64,000 nt of DNA from an uncultured Bacteroidota bacterium (GCA_902520835.1 CABYPD010000004.1:1-64000), one strand, 5' to 3'; shown: positions 1-9,144, numbered from the stretch's first letter. Notes: generated by a model from the letters alone, not told the origin. Translations and numbers: made by a program.

Positions 1-994
1 ATCCAATGGTAATTTGATGGAATCCACCAGAGCCAAAATTGATGTCTCCAAACTGATGTGAATAATTATATGAAAAAACAAAATCTTTGAAATCAATACC
101 AAATAAAGGAGTAATTAATTGTAAAGTTTGCTGTTTTAATTCCCCAGTTTCAGAATCAAGATATTCAGCACCTTCAAAACTATTTCTAAATGATAATCCA
201 GCCCACAATCTTCCTGAATTTAATTTATAATAAGCTTTAAAATTAGTATCTATTGCCTTTTCTCTAGTAAGCTCTGAAACCTGAAATAAAACAGAGGGTT
301 CAAATGACCAAGGTCTATCTGTGTAAAAAATATAACCCAGAGATGCAACTAATCTTCTAAACGATGTTTTATCTCTAGGATAATCATATTCAAAATCACC
401 ATACATGTTGTGAGGACTAAATAAAAGATTCTTAATTGTTAGATGAGCATAATATTTTGAATTAACATATGACATTCCAACATCCATATTAAAATAACCA
501 GTATTTTCTAAAAGTCCCGAAATCAAAGGATCTGGATCAAACAAATCAAATGAAGTTTGATCCAAGGAATTTTGAATACCTCCGACACTTATTCCAAAAG
601 ATAATTGATCAATTTCATCATATTTTGAAGGATAGGGTCTCTTGCTCAAAACAATATCATCATTAAAATTAATATGATGAGCGTATGTTAGATATAAGCC
701 TTTTTGTGAGTGATATCCATTTTGATCATTAAAAGCAGTTACACCAATTCCAGATCTTTCAGTTAATCTAAGATCAGCTGTAAGTGTTTGTAGTTCTGGA
801 GCTTCGACTTGGTCAAACCACTGTTTTCTAGCAGTCATTCGAAGTTTACCCCCGACTAAATTAACACCTGCCATTGATGGATGAACTAAATAATAGTTTT
901 CAGTCAAATAATCAAAATATACAGGAACTCCTTCTTGTGATTTAATCCCAAATGTGAAAAAAAATAATAAAATTAAAGAGGTAAAGAATCTCAC
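1..994 (-). CDS. Type IX secretion / gliding membrane protein, PorP/SprF family (3' end cut by window)
   Basis: The reading frame is open from a GTG at 992-994 to the window edge, giving about 331 residues without the C-terminus. It starts with a signal peptide (MRFFTSLILLFFFTFGIKSQ) and then shows the PorP/SprF pattern: an N-terminal 'YLVHPSMAGV' stretch, a central 'GISVGGIQNSLD' region and alternating beta strands typical of an outer-membrane barrel. In this family PorP/SprF proteins help deliver gliding adhesins or type IX substrates to the surface. An in-frame TAG two codons upstream of the GTG rules out an earlier ATG. In flavobacteria these genes are usually followed by an OmpA-like or gliding gene, which would lie outside the window. 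Confidence 0.82.
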   Translation of the reverse strand, partial: MRFFTSLILLFFFTFGIKSQEGVPVYFDYLTENYYLVHPSMAGVNLVGGKLRMTARKQWFDQVEAPELQTLTADLRLTERSGIGVTAFNDQNGYHSQKGLYLTYAHHINFNDDIVLSKRPYPSKYDEIDQLSFGISVGGIQNSLDQTSFDLFDPDPLISGLLENTGYFNMDVGMSYVNSKYYAHLTIKNLLFSPHNMYGDFEYDYPRDKTSFRRLVASLGYIFYTDRPWSFEPSVLFQVSELTREKAIDTNFKAYYKLNSGRLWAGLSFRNSFEGAEYLDSETGELKQQTLQLITPLFGIDFKDFVFSYNYSHQFGDINFGSGGFHQITIG

Positions 995-1060
995 AATCTA
1001 TAGTTATCAATAATTAGACCTTGTATTTTTAAAATGGTATAATTAGGCTTTAAAGATAAT

Positions 1061-1189
1061 TTAATTTTTCTTTCTGAATAAGAAACCTAGTGGTATGATT
1101 AGAAATAAAGCAAAAAAATTAAACATGTATGCAACAATTGGTACTAGGATCATTAATAAGACCCACCAAAAGGAATTATTAGTTTTCAT
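1061..1189 (-). CDS. Small membrane protein, 42 residues
   Basis: An ATG overlaps the end of the upstream sulfatase gene by 11 bases and opens a 42-codon frame ending in TAA. The product is almost entirely hydrophobic, starting MKTNNSFWWVLLMILVPIVA and ending PLGFLFRKKN, so it would be one or two membrane segments with a positively charged C-terminus. It lies 66 bases upstream of the PorP/SprF gene on the same strand. The stop-start overlap favours translational coupling with the sulfatase. I do not recognise a family, and the short length leaves open that it is chance. Confidence 0.45.
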   Translation of the reverse strand: MKTNNSFWWVLLMILVPIVAYMFNFFALFLIIPLGFLFRKKN

Positions 1190-2594
1190 TTGCAATCATT
1201 TTAACTAATTCTTTTTCTGGTATTTTACCTAAATCATCAATTTCATCAAGCCAATTATCTAAAATTTTATTAAATTTTATTATTTGGTCGGAATAATTAA
1301 TATCAACTGACAAATTATTTAATTCAAAAGGATCATTTTCTAAATCATATAACTCTTCTGCTAGTTTTGGTTGTCTAAACCATAAATTTGCGTTTTCAGA
1401 TAATTTATTTTGTAAGTGTAGTCCTGTTAAATGCCTCATCAATGGCATTTGAGTTCTGTATTCAACATCTAAAGCATGGGAATTTTCTGGATAGTAATTT
1501 CTAATATATTTATATTTTTTATTTCTTACAGCACGAATTCTATCTGGATTTTCATCAAACCTATCACTAGATGTAAATAAATACTCGCGTTTGTTTTCAG
1601 ATTTAAATTTTCCAAGGAATGGAATTCCTTGATACTCGCTTGGAATTTCAATTTCTGCAATTGATAAAACTGTAGGTGCAAAATCAACGAAACTTAAAAA
1701 TTGTTCTTTATCTATTTTTTCTTTTTTTCCATTCGGAAGTTTTACAAAAAATGGAACTTTAGTACCTGTTTCATATATAGCTCTTTTGTGTCGGGGGAAT
1801 GGACCACCATGATCACTATAGAAAAATATGTATGAGTTTTCATATAAACCTTCTTTTTTTAAATTTTTAACAAGATCTCCAACTTGTCTATCCATCTCAA
1901 TTAAATTTGAGTAATTTACAGCTAATGAATGTCTTATTATGGAGTCATCTGGAAAAACAGGTGGAATCATTTTTAAATCATTAGGATTAACTTTAAGCTT
2001 CTCTCTATCTCTTTTCCACATACTTGACTCATGAGTAACGTTAAAATTATAAACTGCAAAAATAGGAGCCTGATTTTTTGAAAGTTTAAAATTAGTTCTA
2101 TATCCAGACCATACAGAATTTATATCTAATATGTAATTGTAATCACCCTTTGCATCATTGTATGTATAGTAGCCATTTTCTCTTAAAATTTCTGGAAATG
2201 TTTTAATTGATTCAGCTAATTTAGATGAATAATAAGGAACTTCTAAAACTTGTTCTTTTTCACTCCTTTTTCCAAATTTTTGATCATTATTAAAATAATT
2301 ATCAAAATGCATTGCTCTCATATTATGAGTTCCTATTGAATTTGGATACATACCTGTAATTATTGAACTTCTAGCAGGTGCACAAACCGGATAGGTTGCA
2401 TACATGTTATCAAAAACTATACTCTCTTCTGCAATTTTTTCCAAGTTTGGTAGGGTAACATCTTGGTTGCCGTTAAATGGTAAAAGATATTGTGACTGAT
2501 CTTCAATCGTTATCCAAAATATATTAGGTTTTACATTTTTGTCGCATGAAATAAAAAAAGTGAAACTTAAAATGATTACAAAAACTCTATTCAT
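1179..2594 (-). CDS. Sulfatase family lipoprotein (type I, formylglycine)
   Basis: This 471-residue protein has a lipoprotein signal (FTFFISC, acyl Cys17) and the type I sulfatase signature with Cys71 in CAPARSSIITG, the C-x-A/P-x-R site where Cys is converted to formylglycine. Metal-ligand regions are visible as an early 'ITIEDQ' (one Asp fewer than the usual 'DDQ') and a later 'FFYSDHGGPFPRHKRAIYETGTKVPFF' type block with the DHG motif. It probably removes sulfate esters from a glycan at the cell surface or in the periplasm; the substrate cannot be read from sequence. It is divergent from a YdjC-type deacetylase, and the small membrane ORF and PorP/SprF follow it. Confidence 0.88.
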   Translation of the reverse strand: MNRVFVIILSFTFFISCDKNVKPNIFWITIEDQSQYLLPFNGNQDVTLPNLEKIAEESIVFDNMYATYPVCAPARSSIITGMYPNSIGTHNMRAMHFDNYFNNDQKFGKRSEKEQVLEVPYYSSKLAESIKTFPEILRENGYYTYNDAKGDYNYILDINSVWSGYRTNFKLSKNQAPIFAVYNFNVTHESSMWKRDREKLKVNPNDLKMIPPVFPDDSIIRHSLAVNYSNLIEMDRQVGDLVKNLKKEGLYENSYIFFYSDHGGPFPRHKRAIYETGTKVPFFVKLPNGKKEKIDKEQFLSFVDFAPTVLSIAEIEIPSEYQGIPFLGKFKSENKREYLFTSSDRFDENPDRIRAVRNKKYKYIRNYYPENSHALDVEYRTQMPLMRHLTGLHLQNKLSENANLWFRQPKLAEELYDLENDPFELNNLSVDINYSDQIIKFNKILDNWLDEIDDLGKIPEKELVKMIANEN

Positions 2595-2657
2595 TTTGTT
2601 AATTTAATGAAAATGGGAGCGATAAAAAAGTAGTTTTTTTTTACATTGGTTAAGATT

Positions 2658-3662
2658 ATGGTAAAAAAAACTATTTCACTATCAATGCTAATATTAGTGT
2701 CACTATTTATATCACTTATTTCTTATTTTCACTATAATCAATTACCAATTTACAATTGGGAGCTAGCTTACAAGTTTATCAAAAATTCAACTCAAACAGA
2801 AAATTTTGAAATACTCTCAAAAAATTTAGGATTTAGCTCTGATGAAAAACTATTAATCATTCACGCAGATGATCTCGGGCTTTCAGATTCTGTAAATGAT
2901 ACATCAATGGAATCTTTACTCAAAAATACAGTGACCTCAGCAAGTGTCATTATGAATGCTGAAAAAGTTCAAGAAATTGCTGATTTCTCTAAAAAATATC
3001 CTCAAATTGATTTAGGTGTTCATTTAACTGTAACGAGCGAGTGGAAATTTCACAAATGGGGTGGAGTCCTTAGCAATAATGATATTTCATCATTGCTTAA
3101 CTCAAAAAATAATTTTTATTGGAATAAAAGAAAATTTACAAAATATTCAAAAATCAAGGAGCTACATGATGAACTTCAAGCTCAAGTAGATTTAGCAATT
3201 TCCATGGGTATAAATGTCTCACATATTGATAGTCACGAAGGTGCACTATTTTTTGACCCCGATGTATTTAAAACTTATTTAAAAATTGCTGAAAACAATA
3301 ATTTACTTGCTTTTGTTCCTGTACAAGCAAGTGTTCATTTTGATGAAAGTTTTCCAAAACCAAAACACGCTGTAATTATTGATCAATTCTTTATGGCAGA
3401 AGCAGGAATTAAGCATGAAGAAATGGAGGAATATTATCTTGATATACTAGATAATCTTGAACCAGGTCTAAGTGAAATTATTGTGCACTTTGGTCTAGAT
3501 AATGATATAATGAAAGAAATCACAGTTGATAAAATTGATTATGGTTCAAAATGGCGTGAAATGGATTATAAAATTTTTAACAGTGAAAAATTCATCAGTT
3601 CAATTAAAAAAAATAATATAAAACTCATTAATTATAAAGATTTAGAAAATCATATTAGATAA
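2658..3662 (+). CDS. ChbG/YdjC-like carbohydrate deacetylase with N-terminal membrane anchor
   Basis: The start chosen is the ATG at 2658; a TTG four codons upstream is also in frame. An N-terminal hydrophobic helix (about residues 8-26) precedes a YdjC domain with H69-A-D71-D72-LG, the Asp pair being the conserved metal/catalytic motif of the family. Later ligands are visible in 'LGVHLTVTSEW' and 'HIDSHEG'. YdjC enzymes remove acetyl groups from amino sugars such as chitobiose. The SGNH lipoprotein gene starts just after it at 3664, so the two are likely co-transcribed and act on the same acylated glycan. Length (334 residues) is normal plus the anchor. Confidence 0.82.
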   Translation: MVKKTISLSMLILVSLFISLISYFHYNQLPIYNWELAYKFIKNSTQTENFEILSKNLGFSSDEKLLIIHADDLGLSDSVNDTSMESLLKNTVTSASVIMNAEKVQEIADFSKKYPQIDLGVHLTVTSEWKFHKWGGVLSNNDISSLLNSKNNFYWNKRKFTKYSKIKELHDELQAQVDLAISMGINVSHIDSHEGALFFDPDVFKTYLKIAENNNLLAFVPVQASVHFDESFPKPKHAVIIDQFFMAEAGIKHEEMEEYYLDILDNLEPGLSEIIVHFGLDNDIMKEITVDKIDYGSKWREMDYKIFNSEKFISSIKKNNIKLINYKDLENHIR

Positions 3663-3663
3663 A

Positions 3664-4359
3664 ATGAGAAATTTAATTTTTGTATTTATAGGTTTCCTTT
3701 TATCATGTTCACCATTAAAAAAATATGAGAATACGGCAAATATTTTTGAGGATGAAATCTTAAAGCTGGAGCAAAAAGATTATCAATCTAAATCAAGTGA
3801 GAATTCTTTACTATTTATAGGAAGTTCAAGTATAAGAGGTTGGGACAAAATTGAAGAAGACATGATTCCTTATAGTACAGTTAAAAGGGGCTATGGAGGA
3901 GCACATTACTATGACTTAATCCACTTTATTAATAGGTTAGTTAAAAATCATAACCCAAAAGCAATTTTAATTTTTGTTGCTAATGATATTACGGGCTCAA
4001 AAAATAGAATAAATAATCATAAAGATTTAAAACCCAAAGAGGTAAAAAAATTATTTAAATTTATTTATAAATCAATTAGAAAACTTCACAAAAATACTCC
4101 TATTCTTGTTATTGAGACAACTCCAACCCCTAGTAGATGGAAAGTTTGGGATAAAATTTCTAAAGCAAATGATTTAATAGAAAGATTTTGTAATAGCAAA
4201 CCACAACTACATTATATTAATACAAGAAAAAAGTTTATTGGAGATGATGGCCTGCCTATAAAATCTTTTTTTGTTAAAGATATGCTACATCTCAATAGGT
4301 CAGGTTACATTTTATGGTCTAATATTATTAAAGAAAAATTAAAAAAATTGAAAATTTAG
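3664..4359 (+). CDS. SGNH/GDSL-type esterase lipoprotein
   Basis: The 231-residue protein has a lipobox (FLLSC, Cys15). The SGNH blocks are all present: block I GSSSIRGW (residues 53-60, nucleophile probably Ser55), block II Gly in 'RGYGGAHY', block III Asn in 'VANDITGS', and block V with D and H in 'DMLHLNRSGY'. These enzymes hydrolyse O-acyl esters on sugars or lipids. It starts right after the YdjC gene and its last four bases overlap the convergent gene at 4356. A role in glycan deacylation beside the sulfatase is inferred from context. Confidence 0.85.
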   Translation: MRNLIFVFIGFLLSCSPLKKYENTANIFEDEILKLEQKDYQSKSSENSLLFIGSSSIRGWDKIEEDMIPYSTVKRGYGGAHYYDLIHFINRLVKNHNPKAILIFVANDITGSKNRINNHKDLKPKEVKKLFKFIYKSIRKLHKNTPILVIETTPTPSRWKVWDKISKANDLIERFCNSKPQLHYINTRKKFIGDDGLPIKSFFVKDMLHLNRSGYILWSNIIKEKLKKLKI

Positions 4360-4865
4360 TCTAGAATTATAACAGGGCTTTTCCAGGTTGTGGAATCTCC
4401 AGTTATATTATATTTTTCACTTATTATTTCAAATGATTTACACTTAATAATTAGAAGTCTATATTTTGATTTATCAGGATAAAACTTATCCCAATCTTCT
4501 TTCCAAAATTTATTTTTAAGATCAGTATCATCAGATACATAAGCATTTCCAGATATAGACACAAACCCATCATTTTTATTAGAATTAAAATGTACAGTTA
4601 CATTCTTATTTTTTTTTATTTGATTAACTTTTCTTGAGTCTGTGTTTGTTCCCATATAAATTATAAAATCATTTCCAACCTCAAAATGATCCATAGTCCT
4701 AGTGTAAGAATAATTATTTTCAATTGTTGTCAATACACTGTATTTTGATGAATTAATAATTTCTAAAGCAATTTCTTTAATAAAATTTTTATTATTTTCC
4801 TGAGAAGAAATTGTATTAATCATAAATAAGTAAAAAATTAATTTTATATAAATAAACAAATTCAT
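4356..4865 (-). CDS. Exported pyridoxamine 5'-phosphate oxidase-like (FMN-binding split barrel) protein
   Basis: Residues about 25-165 match the general-stress/PNPOx split-barrel pattern: 'YSVLTTIENN.SYTRTMDHFEVGNDFIIYMGTNTDSRKVNQIKKNKNVTVHF' followed by 'FVSISGNAYVSDD' and a closing 'WKEDW...FYPDKS.YRLLIIKCKSFEII'. Relatives bind FMN, heme or F420 and many are stress proteins. The first 20 residues look like a signal peptide ending 'INTISSQ', which is unusual because the family is mostly cytoplasmic. It is convergent with the SGNH gene. A true substrate or cofactor cannot be assigned. Confidence 0.7.
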   Translation of the reverse strand: MNLFIYIKLIFYLFMINTISSQENNKNFIKEIALEIINSSKYSVLTTIENNYSYTRTMDHFEVGNDFIIYMGTNTDSRKVNQIKKNKNVTVHFNSNKNDGFVSISGNAYVSDDTDLKNKFWKEDWDKFYPDKSKYRLLIIKCKSFEIISEKYNITGDSTTWKSPVIILD

Positions 4866-4989
4866 ATTAATCTAATTTAAATAAATTTGGTTTAACTGAG
4901 GTATAAAAATATCCAACAGGGAAGGATTTGATTTTTTTTTTATATATTAGAGGATATTAAAAAGTATACTAACTTAAAATTTAAAAAAA

Positions 4990-5184
4990 ATGGGATACAC
5001 TCACACAAACAGTAAAGGTAAAACTTATCACCTACATTCTAAGGATGTTACTTTAAAAGGTGGTAGAAACCAGACTATTTATTATTTTGCTAAAGATTCA
5101 AGATCTAATGCTTGCGATCTCCCTGCTGGAATGAAAGTAGTAGAAAGCCCAAAAACTGGACTTCCATTCGTAAAAGGTGCTTAA
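4990..5184 (+). CDS. Small conserved hypothetical protein, 64 residues
   Basis: The frame encodes MGYTHTNSKGKTYHLHSKDV followed by a basic stretch, 'NQTIYYFAKDSRSNACDLP' and 'GLPFVKGA'. I recall similar short soluble proteins of unknown role in Bacteroidetes and cyanobacteria, with the same 'QTIYYFAK' core and 'LPAGM' turn, but know no function. It stands alone, with 124 bases of leader and a strong GAAA-tetraloop terminator 23 bases after the stop, which suggests a well-expressed monocistronic message. One cysteine and two histidines are present but no metal motif. Confidence 0.7.
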   Translation: MGYTHTNSKGKTYHLHSKDVTLKGGRNQTIYYFAKDSRSNACDLPAGMKVVESPKTGLPFVKGA

Positions 5185-5207
5185 ACCTCGATCGAAATGT
5201 AAAAAAT

Positions 5208-5237
5208 AAATCCCATCGAAAGGTGGGATTTTTTTTT
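5208..5237. terminator. Rho-independent terminator, probably bidirectional
   Basis: A 10-base-pair stem AAATCCCATC / GGTGGGATTT (one U-G pair) closes a GAAA tetraloop (5218-5221) and is followed by a run of T. On the other strand the same stem is followed by ATTTTTT, so it can also end transcripts from the convergent gene at 5241-5687. Confidence 0.88.
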
Positions 5238-5240
5238 AAA

Positions 5241-5687
5241 TTATTTTGAATGATAATCTGCAGCTGAAGTAGCAATTTGATTAAATGGCTTGATATTGAC
5301 TTTAAAACCTAAAGAATTTGCCCAACCTTTAGCTACGGATACCAATTTATTTGAATAATATTTTTCATCGGAATTATAATCCATATCAATTTCGAGATTG
5401 ATTTCTTTGTTATCTAAGATTTGTGCAATTTCAATACTTAATTCAGTTTCTTTCCATAGTCTTTCCCATTTATCTATAATTTTTGGAAAATTACTTTTTG
5501 AATATATATAATGAACGCCTGATTGATTAAATCTATAGGCAATAGCTGTAATATATCTTGTATTATCGTTAATTGAGTGAGAGTCAGTCCCGACATGTAT
5601 TTTAACATCAGGATATTTTTTAATTATATTTAGAGTGTAGTCTAGCGGGTCTATTTTTTGTCCGTCTATTTTTAGAAATTTAATCAT
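5241..5687 (-). CDS. YkuK-like RNase H-fold protein (DUF458)
   Basis: The 148-residue product starts MIKFLKIDGQKIDPLDYTLN and carries 'VKIHVGTDSHSIN', the first beta strand and acidic residue of the RNase H fold, then 'TRYITAIAYRF', 'LEIDMDYNSDEKYYSNKLV' and 'VNIKPFNQIATSAADYHSK'. That order matches the DUF458/YkuK family, annotated as ribonuclease H-like; activity has not been firmly defined in what I know. It is monocistronic and shares the terminator with the small protein on its 3' side. Confidence 0.75.
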   Translation of the reverse strand: MIKFLKIDGQKIDPLDYTLNIIKKYPDVKIHVGTDSHSINDNTRYITAIAYRFNQSGVHYIYSKSNFPKIIDKWERLWKETELSIEIAQILDNKEINLEIDMDYNSDEKYYSNKLVSVAKGWANSLGFKVNIKPFNQIATSAADYHSK

Positions 5688-5820
5688 TTAAATACCTTTT
5701 AAATCTATTAAAAATTCAAATTCATTATAAATTATTTCAATTAAATTTATTGACAACTGTTAATATCTTGAATTAGCTCTAACTAAATGCCATTAATTTA
5801 TTTTTTGATTCAGTAACAAT

Positions 5821-5828
5821 TATATTTG
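5821..5828 (+). promoter_or_regulatory. Possible -7 box TATATTTG before the EEP-family gene
   Basis: The octamer matches the Bacteroidetes -7 consensus TAnnTTTG and lies five bases before the ATG at 5834, which would give a leaderless or nearly leaderless mRNA. A good -33 TTTG at the expected 19-base distance is not evident, so this is weak. Confidence 0.3.
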
Positions 5829-5833
5829 CATTA

Positions 5834-6868
5834 ATGAGGTTAATAATATTAATATTCGTCCTTTTATCTAACTCAATTACATCACAAGAAGACAAGTATC
5901 TTCTTAGCACAGTTGCTTTTTATAATGTAGAAAACCTATTCGATGTTAATGATGATCCAAAAAACAATTGGGATCAAAAATGGCTTGAAGAAGGTACGTG
6001 GACAGAGGAAATATATAATCAAAAGCTAGAAAATATATCAAAAGTTATCCCGGATATTGGTTATCAATATACACTAAGTCATCCAACTATAATTGGATTA
6101 TGCGAAGTTGAAAATAGAAAAGTATTAATTGATTTAGTACAAAGCAAATCAATGAAAGATTTAAGTTATGGTTTAATACATTTTGATTCACCAGATGAAA
6201 GAGGAATTGATGTAGCTCTTTTGTTTGATAGGAAAAGATTTAAGCCTATAAAATCAAAAATATATCCATTATTATTAATTAAAGGAAATGGAGATAGAGA
6301 TTATACTCGGGATCAATTACTGGTTGAAGGTTATTTGGATGGAGAGAAAATTTATGTAATTGTAAATCACTGGCCATCAAGGTCAGGTGGACAAATTAAA
6401 AGTGAACCCTACAGGATTGAGGCAGGAAGATTAAATAAAAAAATTATAGATTCGATTCAATCGATTGACATGAATGCTAAAATAATTTCAATGGGTGATT
6501 TTAACGACGATCCAAAAGACATTAGCATTAAATTGACATTAAATACTAGCTCTAAAAAAAATAAACTTGGAAAAGGTCAAATCTACAATCCATTTGAAAT
6601 ATTACATAGAAAGGGATATGGATCACTTAAATACAGAGGAAATTGGAATATGCTTGATCAATTATTATTGACTGAATCTTTAGTAAACAATTCTTCAATT
6701 TCATTCATTAAAGCTGGTATTTACAACAAAAAATATCTAATTAATCCTGAAGGACGCTACAAAGGCTATCCTTTTAAAGCTTTTTATAACAAATGGCTTG
6801 GAGGTTATAGTGATCATTTTCCAGTTTTTTTGATTTTAGGAAAAAAATTGACTAAAGACTCTTTTTGA
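5834..6868 (+). CDS. Secreted endonuclease/exonuclease/phosphatase (EEP) family protein
   Basis: A signal peptide (MRLIILIFVLLSNSITSQ) leads into a 325-residue EEP domain: 'VAFYNVENLFD' (metal-binding Asn), 'IIGLCEVENRKVL' (catalytic Glu), 'VIVNHWPSRSGG' (His), 'ISMGDFNDDP' (Asp/Asn) and 'YSDHFPVFL' (terminal Asp-His). All catalytic blocks are present, so the enzyme should be active as a metal-dependent nuclease or phosphodiesterase outside the cytoplasm, perhaps for phosphate or nucleotide scavenging. Its 3' end overlaps the convergent glycosyltransferase gene by 55 bases. Confidence 0.85.
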   Translation: MRLIILIFVLLSNSITSQEDKYLLSTVAFYNVENLFDVNDDPKNNWDQKWLEEGTWTEEIYNQKLENISKVIPDIGYQYTLSHPTIIGLCEVENRKVLIDLVQSKSMKDLSYGLIHFDSPDERGIDVALLFDRKRFKPIKSKIYPLLLIKGNGDRDYTRDQLLVEGYLDGEKIYVIVNHWPSRSGGQIKSEPYRIEAGRLNKKIIDSIQSIDMNAKIISMGDFNDDPKDISIKLTLNTSSKKNKLGKGQIYNPFEILHRKGYGSLKYRGNWNMLDQLLLTESLVNNSSISFIKAGIYNKKYLINPEGRYKGYPFKAFYNKWLGGYSDHFPVFLILGKKLTKDSF

Positions 6869-7815
6869 TTTGTCATATTAAAAAACTTTTCCATTACCAA
6901 TAGAGAGATTATTTTTTCTTTTTTCAAATCTCTGAATTTTGAAATAAATTCATTAGCATTCTTAACGATATATTTAAGTTTATCAATGTTCTCTATATAA
7001 TACTTTATTTTTTTTTCTAAATCAGAGTAATCATCTTTTATCATTATGTAATGAAAATCTGGAATTAATTTTCCCTCCATAAACCATGTTTCAAATTTAG
7101 GTTTTGGCATAACAGCAACTGAATTTGAGGACATAACCCATTTGAGGTTTGAAGCTACATCATTACCCTCAATGCAAAGAATAAATTTGTGTTTTAAATG
7201 ATAATCAAGTGATACTTTTCTTTTAAATAAAAAATCATGGTCAGTTCCCCTATTAATTTGACCTAAATCACACAATTGATGATTGAAAAATTTATTATAA
7301 AAATCAAATCTTTTGTTCTGATATTTATATACAGCAGCTCTTCCAAAAAGAATATTTTTCTTTTTTTCAATTGAAAAATTATCATTGACAAAATTAAAAT
7401 GCCTTACTTTATTTAACTTTAGTATTATAGAGTTTTGATTATTACTTGAAATTGGTCTAGATTTTACGAAGGAAGGTATTTCAGGCACAAGATTAACGTC
7501 ACCAAAAACAAAATTTGCTTTGTAATTTCTAAAATATCTAAACACCGAAAATGAATCAAAAAAATAAGTTTTATTTTTTTTCCCAAGCTTTATTTCCGAA
7601 AGTAAATTTGAGTTGTCAGGACATTTAATTTCATTATTAATTTTATTATAATAATTAACTCTTGTGAAAATTTCTTCAAAATCTGCTTTTGGAATATCGC
7701 TAAGTTTATTATTTAATAAAACTCTAAAAAAATAATTTGGGATAATTAATGAAAGGTATGATCTTAAATAATATATAAACTTATTATTCTTATGATTTTT
7801 GTTTAAAAATCTCAT
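6814..7815 (-). CDS. Family 90 (CAP10/LpsA-like) glycosyltransferase
   Basis: The 333-residue protein has the C-terminal signature of glycosyltransferase family 90: 'HKFILCIEGNDVASNLKWVMSSNSVAVMPKPKFETWFMEGKLIPDFHYIMIKDDYSDLEKKI', with the conserved EGN, W-x-MSS and P-E-x-W blocks, and 'LFGRAAVYKYQNKRFDF' upstream. Members transfer xylose or other sugars onto lipopolysaccharide or capsule. It is cytoplasmic, without signal peptide. It begins six bases after the photolyase gene, so the two probably share a transcript even though their functions are unrelated. Confidence 0.82.
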   Translation of the reverse strand: MRFLNKNHKNNKFIYYLRSYLSLIIPNYFFRVLLNNKLSDIPKADFEEIFTRVNYYNKINNEIKCPDNSNLLSEIKLGKKNKTYFFDSFSVFRYFRNYKANFVFGDVNLVPEIPSFVKSRPISSNNQNSIILKLNKVRHFNFVNDNFSIEKKKNILFGRAAVYKYQNKRFDFYNKFFNHQLCDLGQINRGTDHDFLFKRKVSLDYHLKHKFILCIEGNDVASNLKWVMSSNSVAVMPKPKFETWFMEGKLIPDFHYIMIKDDYSDLEKKIKYYIENIDKLKYIVKNANEFISKFRDLKKEKIISLLVMEKFFNMTNQKESLVNFFPKIKKTGK

Positions 7816-7821
7816 TCATAC

Positions 7822-9144
7822 CTAAAATAAAGATAACTTTTCTTGGAGCCAAAGATTTTGAAATTTATTGCTCGGGTCATACCTATCGCTTTGAAATTTT
7901 ATATTAAATTTTCTGTCTCTAGGGTCATTTCCCACACCCGACACATACATCCAATTTCCATAATTACTATGTACATCATAATCAATTAATTTAGATTCAA
8001 AATATTTAGCTCCCCATCTCCAATCAATTTTATTTTCTTTAGCTAAATAACTTGCGACATTTTGTCTTCCCCTATTACTCATCCATCCTGTAAGTTTTAA
8101 TTCAATCATATTTGCATTCACAAATGGTTCTGGTGTTTTACCATTTATCCAGTTTTCAAATAACTTTTTATCATGATTCCATGTATATTCTTTTTCTAAA
8201 ATACCTCCAATTTTAAAAATTTTACTTCCATGTATTTTTGAAATATATTTAAAAAAATCTCTCCATATTATTTCAAAGATCATCCAATATGTAGACTGAT
8301 TTTTTTCAACTTTAGATTCATAATCTTTAATATTATGGTATATAATTCTTGGTGATAATGAACCGTTAGCTAGCCAGGATGATAACTTTGAGCTGTAATC
8401 AATACCTAATAAACCATTCCTTGTTTTCTTGTAAAAACTAACCTTTTTTGATTCCCATAAATAATAATTTAATCTTTTAATTCCTTCTTTGTATCCACCC
8501 TTGAAGGGAAATGCTGATCTTTTATCATTTTCAAAACTATCTAAACCTAAGTCTTTAAGGGATGGTGATTTAAAATCATTTTGCAGTAGATTATTTTTAG
8601 GCATAGAAAAATTCAAATTGTATGACGCTCTCACACCAAGTTTTTTTTCACAATATTTACGAAAATTTGTGAAAATATTTGAAATTTTTTCTAAATCAAC
8701 ATCTTGAGGATGATATAAAAATTGATCATTAAACTTAAATAAATTAATATTTTTTTTATGAAGAAACTTTTCTTCATTTATTTCTTCATCTGTCCACTCT
8801 TCTTGCAAATAAATTCTATTAATTTCATGATCGTCAATGATTTTAGAAATTAATTTTTCAGGTTTTTCAATAGCTACCAAAAGAGTTATATTAATTTTTT
8901 TTAGTTCATCTTTCAAACAATTTACTGATTCAATTAAAAACTTAGCTCTAAAGGAATCTGTTCGAGGAAAACCCAAATCATTTAACTCATATTTTTCTTT
9001 ACTAAAACAAAAAACTCCTATAACTTTGCTAGAGTTTTGAATAGCATGAAATAATCCAGAATGATCATCAACCCTAAGATCATTTCTAAACCAAATTAGA
9101 GAATTTATTTTTTTTACATCTTTTACTACAATATTTGACATCAT
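7822..9144 (-). CDS. Cryptochrome/photolyase, DASH type
   Basis: The 440-residue protein starts with the photolyase antenna domain ('[19 protein letters not shown]') and ends with the FAD-binding domain, where '[20 protein letters not shown]' and '[40 protein letters not shown]' are diagnostic of DASH cryptochromes. These bind FAD and usually methenyltetrahydrofolate and repair cyclobutane pyrimidine dimers, mainly in single-stranded DNA. Two adjacent ATGs (9142-9144, 9139-9141) are the only standard starts. The first 12 residues ([12 protein letters not shown]) are not family-like and come from DNA that encodes the end of a DUF2256 zinc protein in another frame. Confidence 0.9.
   Translation of the reverse strand: MMSNIVVKDVKKINSLIWFRNDLRVDDHSGLFHAIQNSSKVIGVFCFSKEKYELNDLGFPRTDSFRAKFLIESVNCLKDELKKINITLLVAIEKPEKLISKIIDDHEINRIYLQEEWTDEEINEEKFLHKKNINLFKFNDQFLYHPQDVDLEKISNIFTNFRKYCEKKLGVRASYNLNFSMPKNNLLQNDFKSPSLKDLGLDSFENDKRSAFPFKGGYKEGIKRLNYYLWESKKVSFYKKTRNGLLGIDYSSKLSSWLANGSLSPRIIYHNIKDYESKVEKNQSTYWMIFEIIWRDFFKYISKIHGSKIFKIGGILEKEYTWNHDKKLFENWINGKTPEPFVNANMIELKLTGWMSNRGRQNVASYLAKENKIDWRWGAKYFESKLIDYDVHSNYGNWMYVSGVGNDPRDRKFNIKFQSDRYDPSNKFQNLWLQEKLSLF

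Noticed and set aside
7822-9144. Class I CPD photolyase instead of DASH type
   Set aside because: The '[21 protein letters not shown]' block is specific for DASH cryptochromes.
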